Assembly (NCBI GenBank): GCA_023150945.1
Contig: JAKLJX010000009.1
Span: 186,001 to 250,000 of the forward strand
Length of the DNA: 64,000 nt
Direction of reading: 5' to 3'
Source: a bacterium
GTDB taxonomy: Bacteria > Zhuqueibacterota > Zhuqueibacteria > Zhuqueibacterales > Zhuqueibacteraceae
The notes below the pieces were generated by a model. It ran no database searches and was not told where the DNA came from. It was given only the letters and a program-made list of their open reading frames with translations. Shown here piece by piece: positions 8,103 through 17,556 of the stretch (the first letter of the stretch is position 1; every line of letters begins with the position of its first letter). The position numbers and the translations under genes were made by a program.

Positions 8103-9419
8103 TCAGTTGATCAACACTTTTTGCGAGCGAATCATGGCTTCCGCGCCGGCGAGCGCGGCGGGGACGGAGATTTCCTGTTTGATGGCCTGATGGGCAAAAA
8201 AGGAGAGAATATCCGAAATCTTGGTGTACTCCACCAACGCCGGGCGGTGCACACCGGTGGCGAGAAGCTGGCGGTAGTACAGCAAATCAGGATGCTGGCG
8301 GCAAAACGCCGAATCTTCGTAAACGGACTTGATGGCAGGCAAGTAACCCATCTTTTCATAGACGGCGCGCTGCATCTCTTTGCTGGTGGCAAACTTGATG
8401 AACTTGATCGCCGCGGCCTTTTTGTTCGAATCGCGCGCGATCATGAGATTCCAGCCGCCGAAGACGGCCGTGGGCTGTGAGCCGGCAAAATGCGGCAGCG
8501 CCGCGAATGAAATGGACTTGATCTTCTCGCCATACCGGCTTTCATAGTCGCGCAAATTGCCCGGCCAGCCGCGAAAGAAAATCGCATCCTGGGCCAGGGC
8601 GTGCTCATAGACATCGCCTTCCTTGTAATTCGTCACCGCCGGCGGGGTCATGCCGTATTTGCCCACCAAATCGACGAGCAACTGCAGCGCGCGCCGCGCC
8701 GCGGGTGTGTTGACCCGCAGCGAATCCCCCGTAATCAAAGCCGGGCTTTGATGCCCGATATTCTCCACAAAGGAACAAATCAGGCCTTCGTAACTGTCCG
8801 CCGGAAACAGGTAGAATGCCGGGGGGCGCGGCAGGAAACGCCGGCTGAGCTGAATGAAGTCTCCCCACGTCATCGCCGCCTTGAGCTTGCGCTCCACCTC
8901 GGCGAAATCCGGCAACGCTTGCAGCAGATCACGGCGGTAATACAGGATGCCGATGTCAAAATAAAACGGCACGCCCACCAATTCCCCGCCGGAATAACAC
9001 GAGCTGATGGCCTGCGGCAGAAAGGCCTGCTGTTCCATTGGGGAGAAATAGCCGGTCAGCGGCTCGGCCCATTTGACGAAACGCGGCGTCCACACCAAAT
9101 CCACCGCAAAGATGTCGATGCGCGAGCTTTTGCTGCGCAGCGCACGGGTGAGAAGCTGTTTGCGCTCGTTGGTGCTGAATTTGGTGAAGGGAAGATTGAC
9201 CGGCACGACCTGCAGGCTGCCGCGGTACTGCGCGTTGAAACGGTCAATGATGGTTTGTTGCGCCGCCGAGAGGTTGTCGGCAAAGTAGAGGGTCGTGACC
9301 TTGGTGTCTTCTTCCTCTTCCGGGCCGGTGGGGGTGAATACCACGATTACAATGGCCAGGGCGGCAATCAGGAGGGACACGATCAACAAACTGGTTCTGG
9401 AAAAGAGACGGCTGAACAT
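8103..9419 (-). CDS. Membrane-anchored extracellular sugar-binding protein (SBP family 1), probable sensor component
   Basis: 438 residues. It starts with a basic stretch and a long hydrophobic helix (about 12-30) with no lipobox Cys, so it is probably anchored by an uncleaved helix and faces the periplasm. The rest resembles ABC-type extracellular solute-binding proteins of family 1 (maltose-binding type): TTLYFADNLSAAQQTIIDRF, then DIFAVDLVWTPRF, a YYRRDLL segment, and AVFGGWNLMIARDSNKK-AAAIKF near the C-terminus. No permease or ATPase genes lie nearby. The gene is fused by a two-base gap to a histidine kinase. The parsimonious reading is an accessory periplasmic sugar sensor for the kinase, as in other three-component systems, rather than part of a transporter. 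Confidence 0.85.
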   Translation of the reverse strand: MFSRLFSRTSLLIVSLLIAALAIVIVVFTPTGPEEEEDTKVTTLYFADNLSAAQQTIIDRFNAQYRGSLQVVPVNLPFTKFSTNERKQLLTRALRSKSSRIDIFAVDLVWTPRFVKWAEPLTGYFSPMEQQAFLPQAISSCYSGGELVGVPFYFDIGILYYRRDLLQALPDFAEVERKLKAAMTWGDFIQLSRRFLPRPPAFYLFPADSYEGLICSFVENIGHQSPALITGDSLRVNTPAARRALQLLVDLVGKYGMTPPAVTNYKEGDVYEHALAQDAIFFRGWPGNLRDYESRYGEKIKSISFAALPHFAGSQPTAVFGGWNLMIARDSNKKAAAIKFIKFATSKEMQRAVYEKMGYLPAIKSVYEDSAFCRQHPDLLYYRQLLATGVHRPALVEYTKISDILSFFAHQAIKQEISVPAALAGAEAMIRSQKVLIN

Positions 9420-9842
9420 GTTTCACCTGTGCTTTGGCCGCATCTCGTTCCGGTCGTTCCGCTAACCCGGTTCGCGGTTGGAGAGCGTAGGAAACCGAAT
9501 CTCTGCGCCGCGGGCTCGACCGTTAGGCGCCTCCGGAGGGGACAAACGTCATCAAGAGCCTGGCAGGGAACCGTGGCCGCGGGGCGTTTTTACTCGAGCG
9601 TGGCGTGCGAAGTCGAAAGGCAGGGAAAGCGACAGAGGGGAACAACCCGGCGCGCATGACCATACTCATCGGATTCCGCCAGCACTACAGGAAGTTGCTG
9701 CGAACAATCATTCGTCAATCACGCAGCGATAATGCGAAACCGTCGTGAATTTGTCAAGCTGGATTTTGGCAGGGGCAGGGAACGGCGCCGGGTTTGCCGG
9801 CGCCGTTGCTGGCAGGAGGGTGAAGGATTGGGCGTCAACTCT
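9420..9842. other. Intergenic stretch between binding-protein and glucosidase genes
   Basis: No gene is supported in this 423-bp gap. It should hold the promoter of the binding-protein/kinase/regulator genes on the minus strand near 9420-9480, although I cannot see a convincing one. It also holds the hairpin at 9781-9807 listed separately. Confidence 0.5.
9781..9807 (-). terminator. Perfect 11-bp hairpin after the GH63 gene
   Basis: AACGGCGCCGG pairs perfectly with CCGGCGCCGTT across a 5-base loop, 36 bp beyond the stop of the glucosidase gene. No U-tract follows in the direction of transcription, so terminator function is probable rather than certain. Confidence 0.55.
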
Positions 9843-12491
9843 TCATTTTGCCACGACGACGTTCTCGGCGCGCGGCTGTAGCAGCTTCGCCACCAAGCCC
9901 GTCCACCCGGTTTGATGCGAAGCGCCGACCCCGCGGCCGTTGTCGCCATGAAAGTATTCGTGAAACAGCACGTAATCGCGGAAGTGCGGGTCGTTCTGAA
10001 TCTTCTCATGATAATTGAGCACCGGACGCCGGCCGGTTTCATCGCGCAAAAAGATGCGCGTCAGGCGGTGGGACAGCTCGTTGGCCACTTCGTTGATCGT
10101 GCGGAAGCGGCCGGAGCCGGTCGGGCATTCGATTTTGAAATCATCGCCGTAGTAGTGATGAAACTTCTGCAGCGACTCGATGATGAGATAATTCACCGGC
10201 ATCCAGATCGGGCCGCGCCAGTTCGAGTTGCCGCCGAACAAGCCGGAATCGGATTCCGCGGGCTGATACTTCACCGTGAAGGCATGGCCGTTGGCCTGAA
10301 AAACGTAAGGGTGATCCTCGTGAAACCGTGACAAGGCCCGCACGCCGTAATCCGCCAGAAACTCGGTCTCGTCCAGCATGCGTTTGAGCAGGCGCTTCAT
10401 GCGATGGCCGCGCAGCAACGAAAGCAAGCGCCGCTCGCCCGAACCCGGCTCATGCCAGCGCGACACCAGACTCGCCAAATCGGGACGGTAATTGAGAAAC
10501 CATTCCAGGCGTTGCTTGAACTCGGGCACCTGGTCGAGCAGCTCCGGCTCCAGCGTTTCCACGGCAAACAGGGGGATCAAACCCACCATCGAGCGGACTT
10601 TCAACGGCACATGGGCATCGTTGGGCAAATGCAGCACATCGTAGAAGAACTCATCTTCCTGATCCCACAAGTCGATGCCATCGCCGCCGATGTTCGCCAT
10701 GGCGCCAGCGATGTAGAGAAAATGCTCGAAGAATTTGGTCGCCATGTCTTCGTAGACGTGATTGTGCTGCGCCAACTCCAGCGCGATGCGCATCAGGTTG
10801 AGCGAATACATCGCCATCCAGCTCGTGCCATCTGCTTGCTCGAGGTGGCCGCCGGTGGGCAGCATGGCACTGCGGTCGAACACGCCGATGTTATCCAGGC
10901 CAAGAAAGCCGCCTTGAAATATGTTGTGCCCTTCTGCGTCCTTGCGATTCACCCACCAGGTGAAATTGAGCAGCAGTTTTTGAAAAACACGTTCGAGGAA
11001 CGCGAGATCGCCCTTGCCGCCGTTGCGCTTGCGGTCGATCTGAAAGACACGCCACGTTGCCCAGGCATGCACCGGCGGATTGACGTCACCAAATGCCCAT
11101 TCATACGCCGGCAGTTGGCCGTTGGGATGCATGTACCACTCGCGCGTCAGCAGCACCAACTGCGCCTTGGCAAAATCCGCGTCGATCATCGCCAGCGGAA
11201 TGCAGTGGAACGCCAGATCCCAAGCGGCGTACCACGGATACTCCCACTTGTCCGGCATCGAAATGATATCGGCATTGTTGAGATGCAGCCATTCGTGATT
11301 GCGGCCGTGCTTGCGGCCTTCCGGCGGCGGCGGTTGTCCCGAATCGCCGTTCAACCATCGCGGAATGTCGAAGTAATAGAACTGCTTTGACCACAACATG
11401 CCGGCAAACGCCTGGCGCTGCACGTTCTTGGCGTCTGCCTCTTTGATGGGCGCCTGAATCTCCGCGTAGAACTCGTCGGCTTCTTTCTGGCGTTGGGCAA
11501 AGGTCTGTTCAAAATCAGCGAACGCCTGATCCGCCGTGATCGAGAGGTTCGTCAAACGCAGGCGCAGCGTTGCGGACTTGCCGGCGGGAATTTCGCGGCG
11601 ATAATGCGCCGCCGCCTTCGTGCCGGTTTGCGCCGGATTCACCGCCGCCAGGTCGCCATGCACGACGTACTCGTTGAGGCCATCTTTGAAATAGCCGCGG
11701 CCTTCGACGTTATACAAGCGCTTGACGTTCGTCTCATTTTCACAGAACAAGAATCTCGGGTCACCTTCGCACAGCAGCCACCTCTTGCCGAGATCGCTTT
11801 GATTGATTTCAATGCCGCCGCGCGCGGTAACGCCCAGGCTCGGCTTGTGGCCGTTCACGCCCCACGCCCAGGTGTTGCGCAGCCACACCGTCGGCAGCAG
11901 ATGCAGGGTTGCTGCTTCCGGTCCGCGATTGTGTGCCGTGATCCGAATCAAAATATCATCCGGCGCGGCTTTGGCGTATTCGATGAACACGTCGAAATAG
12001 CGATCGTCATTGAAAATGCCGGTATCGATCAATTCAAACTCCGGCGCGCCCTTGCCGCGGCGGCGATTTTCTTCGACCAGCCAGCCGTAGGGAAACTCGG
12101 CGTGCGGATATTTGTACAGCATCTTCATGTAGGAATGCGTCGGCGTGCTGTCGAGATAGTAGTAATGCTCCTTCACGTCCTCGCCGTGGTTACCCTCGTT
12201 GCCGGTGAGACCGAAAAGGCGTTCTTTCAAAATCGGATCGCGGCCGTTCCACAAGGCCAGTGCAAAGCACAACAATTGGCGCTCATCACAAATGCCGGCA
12301 AGGCCTTCTTCACCCCAGCGAAAGGCCTTGCAGCGCGCCGCTTCGTGCGAGACATATTCCCACGCGTTGCCATACGGACTGTAATCTTCGCGCACCGTGC
12401 CCCATTGCCGTTCGGTGACATACGGCCCCCACTTCTTCCACGCGGCTTTTTGCGAGCGGGCTTCGGCGAGACGTTCTTTCTCCGCGTTCAT
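9843..12491 (-). CDS. GH63-type glucosidase (mannosyl-oligosaccharide glucosidase-like)
   Basis: About 882 residues from the ATG at 12491. This start is chosen because GGGAG sits 5-6 bases upstream; an upstream in-frame start would add 29 residues without a site. The protein resembles bacterial GH63-like glucosidases: an N-terminal beta-rich part ([33 protein letters not shown]) and an (alpha/alpha)6-barrel with [33 protein letters not shown] and a terminal [15 protein letters not shown] followed by [10 protein letters not shown]. No signal peptide is seen, so it is probably cytoplasmic and acts on alpha-glucosides or trehalose-like compounds. The exact substrate cannot be assigned. It is separated from the VOC gene by a dispersed repeat. 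Confidence 0.85.
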   Translation of the reverse strand: MNAEKERLAEARSQKAAWKKWGPYVTERQWGTVREDYSPYGNAWEYVSHEAARCKAFRWGEEGLAGICDERQLLCFALALWNGRDPILKERLFGLTGNEGNHGEDVKEHYYYLDSTPTHSYMKMLYKYPHAEFPYGWLVEENRRRGKGAPEFELIDTGIFNDDRYFDVFIEYAKAAPDDILIRITAHNRGPEAATLHLLPTVWLRNTWAWGVNGHKPSLGVTARGGIEINQSDLGKRWLLCEGDPRFLFCENETNVKRLYNVEGRGYFKDGLNEYVVHGDLAAVNPAQTGTKAAAHYRREIPAGKSATLRLRLTNLSITADQAFADFEQTFAQRQKEADEFYAEIQAPIKEADAKNVQRQAFAGMLWSKQFYYFDIPRWLNGDSGQPPPPEGRKHGRNHEWLHLNNADIISMPDKWEYPWYAAWDLAFHCIPLAMIDADFAKAQLVLLTREWYMHPNGQLPAYEWAFGDVNPPVHAWATWRVFQIDRKRNGGKGDLAFLERVFQKLLLNFTWWVNRKDAEGHNIFQGGFLGLDNIGVFDRSAMLPTGGHLEQADGTSWMAMYSLNLMRIALELAQHNHVYEDMATKFFEHFLYIAGAMANIGGDGIDLWDQEDEFFYDVLHLPNDAHVPLKVRSMVGLIPLFAVETLEPELLDQVPEFKQRLEWFLNYRPDLASLVSRWHEPGSGERRLLSLLRGHRMKRLLKRMLDETEFLADYGVRALSRFHEDHPYVFQANGHAFTVKYQPAESDSGLFGGNSNWRGPIWMPVNYLIIESLQKFHHYYGDDFKIECPTGSGRFRTINEVANELSHRLTRIFLRDETGRRPVLNYHEKIQNDPHFRDYVLFHEYFHGDNGRGVGASHQTGWTGLVAKLLQPRAENVVVAK

Positions 12492-12514
12492 AGAGTCTCC
12501 CTCACTTGAAAAGG

Positions 12515-12622
12515 TGTTCCTGTAACTTCCTGGCTGTTGCATCAAAGCTCGAAGGCTTCGTGCGACTCGAAATTTCATGAACCTCAGCCCAGCCGAGGTT
12601 GGAACATTCTGGGGCGGGCACC
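12515..12622. repeat. Dispersed intergenic repeat family A, copy 1
   Basis: This stretch is visibly homologous to 32279-32388. Shared blocks in the same order are GTTCCTG, GTTGC-TCAAAGCTC, TTTCA-GAA-CCTC, AGCCGAGGTTG, AAC-TTC and GGGCGGGCACC. In the second copy the AGCCGAGGTT block forms a perfect 10-bp palindrome with the preceding AACCTCGGCT. Confidence 0.8.
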
Positions 12623-12629
12623 AAACAGA

Positions 12630-13676
12630 TTATCTCTCCACCAATCGCAGCGCGTGGCCGTCGGGATCACGCACAAGGCCGCCTTTCCGGAAGCCCAACT
12701 CAGCCGCAGGCATCGTCACAGTCGCAGCCGGCGAAACGAAGCGTGCGCCACTCTGGCGCAGGCGCTGCAGCATGGCGTCGGCATTCGCGACCACCAGCGT
12801 CGTCTGCCAATGAATCAAATCGTTGGCGCGAATGTCCAATGGTGTGGGGCGGCCGTCACGTGGGGCAAGATATTCGAGAAACTCAATGCCCGGTCCGGTC
12901 GCGGCGCGCAGGCCGCTGATGCGCAAACGCGCGCCAAACACATTATTGAGATGTTCCTGTTCCGTGCCGTAGTTTTCACTCTCGCCCGCCACCTGCAGAC
13001 CCAGCAAATCACGATAGAATTTCTGACTCTCTTCCGTATTCGAAACAACGATCGCGGTATGATCAATTCCCAGAAATAGCCTGCCATTGGCCCCTTGCCC
13101 CTTGCTTTGCCACTTGGGATCGCCCTTTCCCGGCGGGAAATAGATGATCTCCAAATGATGGCCGTCGGGATCGCGAAAATAGAACGCCCGAATGCCGGCG
13201 GCGGCTTGGTTCCAATCCGGAATGCGCTGGGGGCCGGTGGAAGCATGCTGCACGTGGTGTCGCCGCAGATGCGCATAGGCCTTGTCCATGTCGCTCACGA
13301 CGATGGCAATGTGTTGAAACCAGTGATCATTGCTGCGCATATCCACCGGCACCGGCCGGCCCTCGGGCGCGAGATAATCGGTCAGCTCGATGAATTCCTC
13401 ACCGAGCTGCAAACGGGCAACGCGCTGGCGCAGGCCAAACACACCCTGCAGATGTTCGTAAGCCTCGCCGGCCACTTCAACCTCAGACACCTTTCTAAAG
13501 GGCAAAACGCTGGTGTAAAAATCAAGGGCGCGATCCAGTTCTGAGACGGTCAGCCCGATCGCCTCGACTGCGTTGACAGCCTCTTGACTGAAGGAGAATC
13601 GCGACGGTGCCAGCCAGGCGATCACCAAGAAGCTGAGCAACAAACGGATCTTCGTGTGTTGGCTTTGTGACTTCAT
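12630..13676 (-). CDS. Exported protein with two VOC (glyoxalase/dioxygenase-like) domains
   Basis: 348 residues with a signal peptide (cleavage near FSFSQEA). Two tandem vicinal-oxygen-chelate modules follow. Module 1 is about 37-190 (VEAIGLTVSELDRALDFYT, then WFQHIAIVVSD and YFRDPDGHHLEIIYFPPG). Module 2 is about 205-346 (GIDHTAIVVSNTEESQKFYRD, then VRDPDGHALRLVER). Each keeps the His and C-terminal Glu positions that bind metal in this superfamily. The first module has a complete DPDGHHLEII motif. In the second the corresponding Glu is replaced (DPDGHALRLV), so one site may be altered. Periplasmic location is unusual for glyoxalases and the substrate is unknown. Confidence 0.82.
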   Translation of the reverse strand: MKSQSQHTKIRLLLSFLVIAWLAPSRFSFSQEAVNAVEAIGLTVSELDRALDFYTSVLPFRKVSEVEVAGEAYEHLQGVFGLRQRVARLQLGEEFIELTDYLAPEGRPVPVDMRSNDHWFQHIAIVVSDMDKAYAHLRRHHVQHASTGPQRIPDWNQAAAGIRAFYFRDPDGHHLEIIYFPPGKGDPKWQSKGQGANGRLFLGIDHTAIVVSNTEESQKFYRDLLGLQVAGESENYGTEQEHLNNVFGARLRISGLRAATGPGIEFLEYLAPRDGRPTPLDIRANDLIHWQTTLVVANADAMLQRLRQSGARFVSPAATVTMPAAELGFRKGGLVRDPDGHALRLVER

Positions 13677-13800
13677 GCTATAGGCATCCTTTGCAAGTTT
13701 GGCTTAGTCAATTCCATCATCCGCTGGGATGGTTCGCTGAGAAGGCGCGCAGTCCTGAGTTATTGTCCGCAGATCCACGCAGACTACGCAGAGGCAGCCA

Positions 13801-14010
13801 ATCTGCGAAATTCTGCGCCCTCTGCGGATCGGATCCCTTGCTTGTCGATCTCCTGCACAGCACCGGCAGCAACTTCAGCGACGCAGCCGATCTGCGAAAT
13901 TCTGCGCCCTCTGCGGATCGAATCCCTTGCTTGTCGATCTCCTGCACAGCGCTGGCAGCAACTTCAGCGACGCAGCCGATCTGCGAAATTCTGCGCCCTC
14001 GGCGGATCGC
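13801..14010. repeat. 89-bp tandem repeat, about 2.4 copies
   Basis: Copies begin at 13801, 13890 and 13979 (ATCTGCGAAATTCTGCGCCC each time) and are almost identical. The unit includes CTTGCTTGTCGATCTCCTGC and AACTTCAGCGACGCAGCC. The array fills most of the gap between the VOC and subtilase genes, after the stop codon of the latter. No gene is supported in 13677-14018. Confidence 0.9.
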
Positions 14011-14018
14011 TTTTGTTC

Positions 14019-15632
14019 TCAGCTTCGATCTGGCGCAACAACCACCACGCTATTCAAACCGCCAAACCCATCCGGCATTTTTTCGGGATTGGCAGGATCA
14101 TCGCACCAGCGCTCACCGTCGATCAGAAATTTGTATTGATAGCGGCCGGCTGCCGGCAAAGAATGGGCGGCGCGCCAGAGGCCACCCTCCACCTGTTTGG
14201 CGGGGATGCCGGTGCGCCAGCCGTTCCAACTGCCGAAGACTTGCACGCGACGCGCCTGATGATCGTGCAAAACAAAATTCAGCTTCGCGCCCTGCACGTG
14301 CGGCGAATGAAAATGGCCGTTGCGCGCGCCGTGCTTTTCACGCAACGCCTGCGCCAGCGCGCGGCCGGCATGCAATGCACCCGCGCCCTGACGCGCGCGC
14401 GGCACATTGGCAATTGGCACGGCGGACTCGAGCAAAGCGCTGCGCAACAAGAACGGCACGAGTTTGGGATTGGCTTCCAGCATGCAGGCCGCGACACTGG
14501 CGGCCAGCGGCGCGGCGAAGCTGGTGCCATCCACATGCTGATAAAACGGCGTCACCAATTTGCACTCGGCGATGCGGCTTTCACAGTTCCGATCACCGCG
14601 GCGGCGGCGCGCAAAAAGCTCCTGCGCTTCCCTTGCGAGCGCCGTCCCCGGCAACACCGGCGCTACCACCCAAATGCTGGGCGCCACCAGTTCCGGCTTG
14701 AACGCGCCGCCCAGGGATTCGCCATAATTGCTGTGCCACAACTCGACTTCATCATGATTGAAAGTGTTTTTGTCATCCAGGCCGCCGATGGTCAGCGCAG
14801 CGGGCGCGGTGGCGGGCGGCAGCAAGCGGCGCTCGCCATTGTTGCCGGCAGCAGCAACGACAGACACTCCCTCCTGCACCAGCGCCTCGACTTCGGCATC
14901 AATGGGATTGTCCTTCAGCGTGCCGATCGGATCAGCGCCGAGCGACAGATTCACCACACGCAGCGCCAGCGCCAGACGATTTTCGCGCAGCCAGCGCAGG
15001 GCACGAACGATGCTGTCATTGGTGATCCGGCCGTCGCGATTCATGGTCTGCACCAACACGAGGCTGGCGTCGCTCGCCAGTCCGCGATAGAAGCCCTGAC
15101 TCAACCAGCCATTGCCGGCGGCAGCCACGCTGGTCATGGTGCCATGCCATTGACCGGCAGCGGCCTCCTGCGCTCCCGGCCAACTCGGCATTTCATTCGC
15201 CTTGAAGGAGCGCGCCTGCAACACCGGCTCGCTGGCATCGATCCAGGCGCGAATACGATTCACCGGCTGCACCAAATCCGGGTGCGGATAGAAGGCGCTG
15301 TCAACCATCGCCAGCGTAACGTTCCTGCCGGTGAAGCGCGGATCCGCATGCAGACGCAGCGGCGTGGGCAGTGCGCCGAATGCGGCTTCGGCATCCAGCG
15401 GCCAGACCGCTTGCAGGCTCTCATGCAACGCCGCTTCGCCTTGGTGCAGCAGTGTGTGCAGCAAATACTGCTGCACACAAGCCGGACACGCGCCGTCAGC
15501 CCGGCGCCACTCCGGATGATCCAGACGCAGTTGCGCTTCCACCTCCGGTGCGATCCAGCCTGCCGGCAACAATTGTTCAGCCGGCGTGGGCGATTCGCAG
15601 AGCGGACAAAAAGTTGTTGGGACGGTGGTCAT
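14019..15632 (-). CDS. Subtilisin-like serine protease (S8) with Cys motifs and a C-terminal glycogen-binding-like domain
   Basis: About 537 residues from the ATG at 15632; a longer in-frame start adds 30 basic residues with no similarity to a leader. The N-terminus has two Cys pairs, CPLC and CPAC, about 40 residues apart, suggesting a small zinc ribbon. The S8 triad is visible: Asp in LAMVDSAFYPHPDL, His in QWHGTMTSVAAAGNG and Ser in DGTSFAAPLAASVAA, with an oxyanion Asn in SVVAAAGNNGER. The last 85 residues form an early-set/AMPK-beta-like domain (VFGSWNGW, then GRYQYKFLIDGERWCDDP). There is no signal peptide, so the protease may be intracellular and directed to glycogen or a glycan. The array of 89-bp repeats follows its stop. 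Confidence 0.87.
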   Translation of the reverse strand: MTTVPTTFCPLCESPTPAEQLLPAGWIAPEVEAQLRLDHPEWRRADGACPACVQQYLLHTLLHQGEAALHESLQAVWPLDAEAAFGALPTPLRLHADPRFTGRNVTLAMVDSAFYPHPDLVQPVNRIRAWIDASEPVLQARSFKANEMPSWPGAQEAAAGQWHGTMTSVAAAGNGWLSQGFYRGLASDASLVLVQTMNRDGRITNDSIVRALRWLRENRLALALRVVNLSLGADPIGTLKDNPIDAEVEALVQEGVSVVAAAGNNGERRLLPPATAPAALTIGGLDDKNTFNHDEVELWHSNYGESLGGAFKPELVAPSIWVVAPVLPGTALAREAQELFARRRRGDRNCESRIAECKLVTPFYQHVDGTSFAAPLAASVAACMLEANPKLVPFLLRSALLESAVPIANVPRARQGAGALHAGRALAQALREKHGARNGHFHSPHVQGAKLNFVLHDHQARRVQVFGSWNGWRTGIPAKQVEGGLWRAAHSLPAAGRYQYKFLIDGERWCDDPANPEKMPDGFGGLNSVVVVAPDRS

Positions 15633-15759
15633 GTTCTTGCTCTTGTGACAGCGACGATGACGCGAGTGGGAGAAGGCGTGACCGGGAGACCTGCAGCAAC
15701 GAGGGCTGATCATCCGTTGCACGACAAATCCGTCGCCCGATCAAATCGCCACCTGACGG

Positions 15760-15896
15760 CGTATTTCAAATGCGTACGCAGGAATCGCGGTCTTGCCCCA
15801 CGTGGGGCAGTGTGGCAAACGTGAGTTTATTGGCCTTGACAGCCGCCCGCAAGGAGCGGGAACGACTAACCTGCTCACCTAATTGAAAACCGCTGC
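15760..15896. repeat. Dispersed intergenic repeat family B, copy 1
   Basis: Homologous in order and content to 29740-29884: TTTCAAATGCG, CGCAGGAATCGC-GTC-TGCCC, TTTATTGGC-TTGACAGCCGCCC, GGGCGGGAAC-like, GCTCACC-AATTGAAAACCGCTGCA. It lies in the gap between the subtilase and GMC genes (15633-15916), which shows no gene. Confidence 0.82.
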
Positions 15897-15916
15897 AGTG
15901 CCCCAACCCTTGGCAT

Positions 15917-17464
15917 TCATTTCAGCCTTGCCAGCAAATGATCTCCCACCCGCAGCGCGTTGGCCATGATGGTCAACGCCGGATTCACCGCGCCACTGGA
16001 GGGAAAGAAACTGGCATCGACAACGTAGAGATTGTCGACTTCATGCGCCTTGCAGTGGGGGTCGAGCGCGGAAGTCCGGGGATCATTGCCAAAACGAATC
16101 GTGCCGTTTTGATGCGCGACGCCTGCCAGCGGGATGCGTTGTCCCAGGAAGCGCTGCAGCGGAATGATGTGCTCCATGCCCTCGATTTGCCGCAACAGGC
16201 TTTTGAGCTTCGCCTGCAGGCGCCGGTGGCCTTCTTCGTTGTTCGGCGTGTACGTCAGCATGATGTTGCCATTACGATCGAGCGTCACGCGATTGTCGGG
16301 ATCGGGCAGGTCTTCGGAGGTCAGCCAGAAATCGAGCGAGTGCTTTGCCATGAAATCGAGCGTCAAGCCGGGCACAAACGGCGGCGCGCCGGCGGAAAGC
16401 GTGGTGCCGTCGAGTTTGCCGACGAAGGAAATGTGCCCCATGGGATAATGCCACTCCGGCGTGCCGAAATAGAAATCGTTCAGCGCCAGCGTTTTCTGAA
16501 AAATCGAGGGATTGGGATGCTGCGAAATCGCGAGCACGATGGAGTTGAGATGCCCCATGTAATGGCGTCCCACCACGCCCGAGCCGTTGGCCAAGCCGTG
16601 CGGATGTTTGTCGTTCGCCGAGCGCAGCAGCAGCGCGGCGGAATTGATAGCGCCGCAGGAAACCACGACGATATCTGCCGAATACGTTTCGGTTGCGCCG
16701 TTGCGCTCAACCTGCACCTGCGTCACCTCCCGTCCCGAGGCGCTGGTCGCGAGGCGGCGGACATGCGCGCCGGTCAACAAGGCGACATTGGCATGCTTGA
16801 GCGCCGGATCAACGCACACCACTTGCGCGTCGGCCTTGGCATCGATCAAGCAGGGATGACCGTCACAGGTGTCGCACCGAATGCAGCGGCTGTTCCGCCG
16901 ATCCTGCTCGTCGAGCAGGATGCCGAGCGGCACGTGAAAAGGCCGGTGGCCAAGCTTGACGAGATCATCATGCAGTTTTTGAATGCGCGGCTCGTGACTC
17001 ACCTTGGGATGGCGATAGGGCGCGCTGGCCCACGGCTCGGTGGGATCGGCGCCGCGCTCGCCATGCACGTGGTAGAGATGCTCGGCTTTGGTGTAGTACG
17101 GCTCCAGCTCATCATAGGAAACCGGCCAGGCCGGCGAGAGGCCGCCGTGATGCTTCAGCTCGCCGAAATCCTCGCGGCGCAAACGGAACAACGCCGCGCC
17201 GTAGAATTTGGTGTTGCCGCCGACGTAGTAGTTGGTGTGCGGGTGCAGCGGCTTGCCGTGCTGGTCTTGCCATTCTTCCCTGGTGTTGTATTTCGCCTGC
17301 ACGTTCACGGCGCGCGTGCTCCAATTATCCTTCTCGCGCGGCACATAATCGCCGCGTTCCAGAATCAGGATTTTCTTGCCGGAGGGCGCAAGCTGATACG
17401 CCAGCGTGCCGCCGCCCGCGCCGCTGCCGATAATGATCACGTCATAATGATTGGCACTGGCCAT
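15917..17464 (-). CDS. GMC-family FAD oxidoreductase
   Basis: 515 residues. The N-terminal Rossmann motif is IIIGSGAGGGTLAYQL (about 10-26) followed by the ERG acid that binds ribose. GGNTKFYGAALFRLR and the C-terminal GC_oxred block (VDNLYVVDASFFPSSGAVNPALTIMANALR) are typical of glucose-methanol-choline oxidoreductases. A Cys cluster C194-x2-C197-x2-C200-x4-C205 occurs in the middle; it could bind metal or an Fe-S cluster, but this is not proven. No signal peptide is seen. Alcohol or sugar oxidation is the probable reaction, with electrons passed to the respiratory chain; the neighbouring NDH-2 gene on the same strand fits such a role. The substrate is unknown. Confidence 0.9.
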   Translation of the reverse strand: MASANHYDVIIIGSGAGGGTLAYQLAPSGKKILILERGDYVPREKDNWSTRAVNVQAKYNTREEWQDQHGKPLHPHTNYYVGGNTKFYGAALFRLRREDFGELKHHGGLSPAWPVSYDELEPYYTKAEHLYHVHGERGADPTEPWASAPYRHPKVSHEPRIQKLHDDLVKLGHRPFHVPLGILLDEQDRRNSRCIRCDTCDGHPCLIDAKADAQVVCVDPALKHANVALLTGAHVRRLATSASGREVTQVQVERNGATETYSADIVVVSCGAINSAALLLRSANDKHPHGLANGSGVVGRHYMGHLNSIVLAISQHPNPSIFQKTLALNDFYFGTPEWHYPMGHISFVGKLDGTTLSAGAPPFVPGLTLDFMAKHSLDFWLTSEDLPDPDNRVTLDRNGNIMLTYTPNNEEGHRRLQAKLKSLLRQIEGMEHIIPLQRFLGQRIPLAGVAHQNGTIRFGNDPRTSALDPHCKAHEVDNLYVVDASFFPSSGAVNPALTIMANALRVGDHLLARLK

Positions 17465-17556
17465 GGTCTTCTCCTGAGGTTGTCGCTTACTTGATGCACT
17501 GCCCTTCAGACATTGGTCGAAAACCCAACGGGAAACTTACACCTGCGCGAAACTGT

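Noticed and set aside
8103-9419. Binding protein as part of an ABC transporter
   Set aside because: No permease or ATPase gene is nearby, and the protein lacks a lipobox; linkage to a kinase and regulator points to sensing instead.
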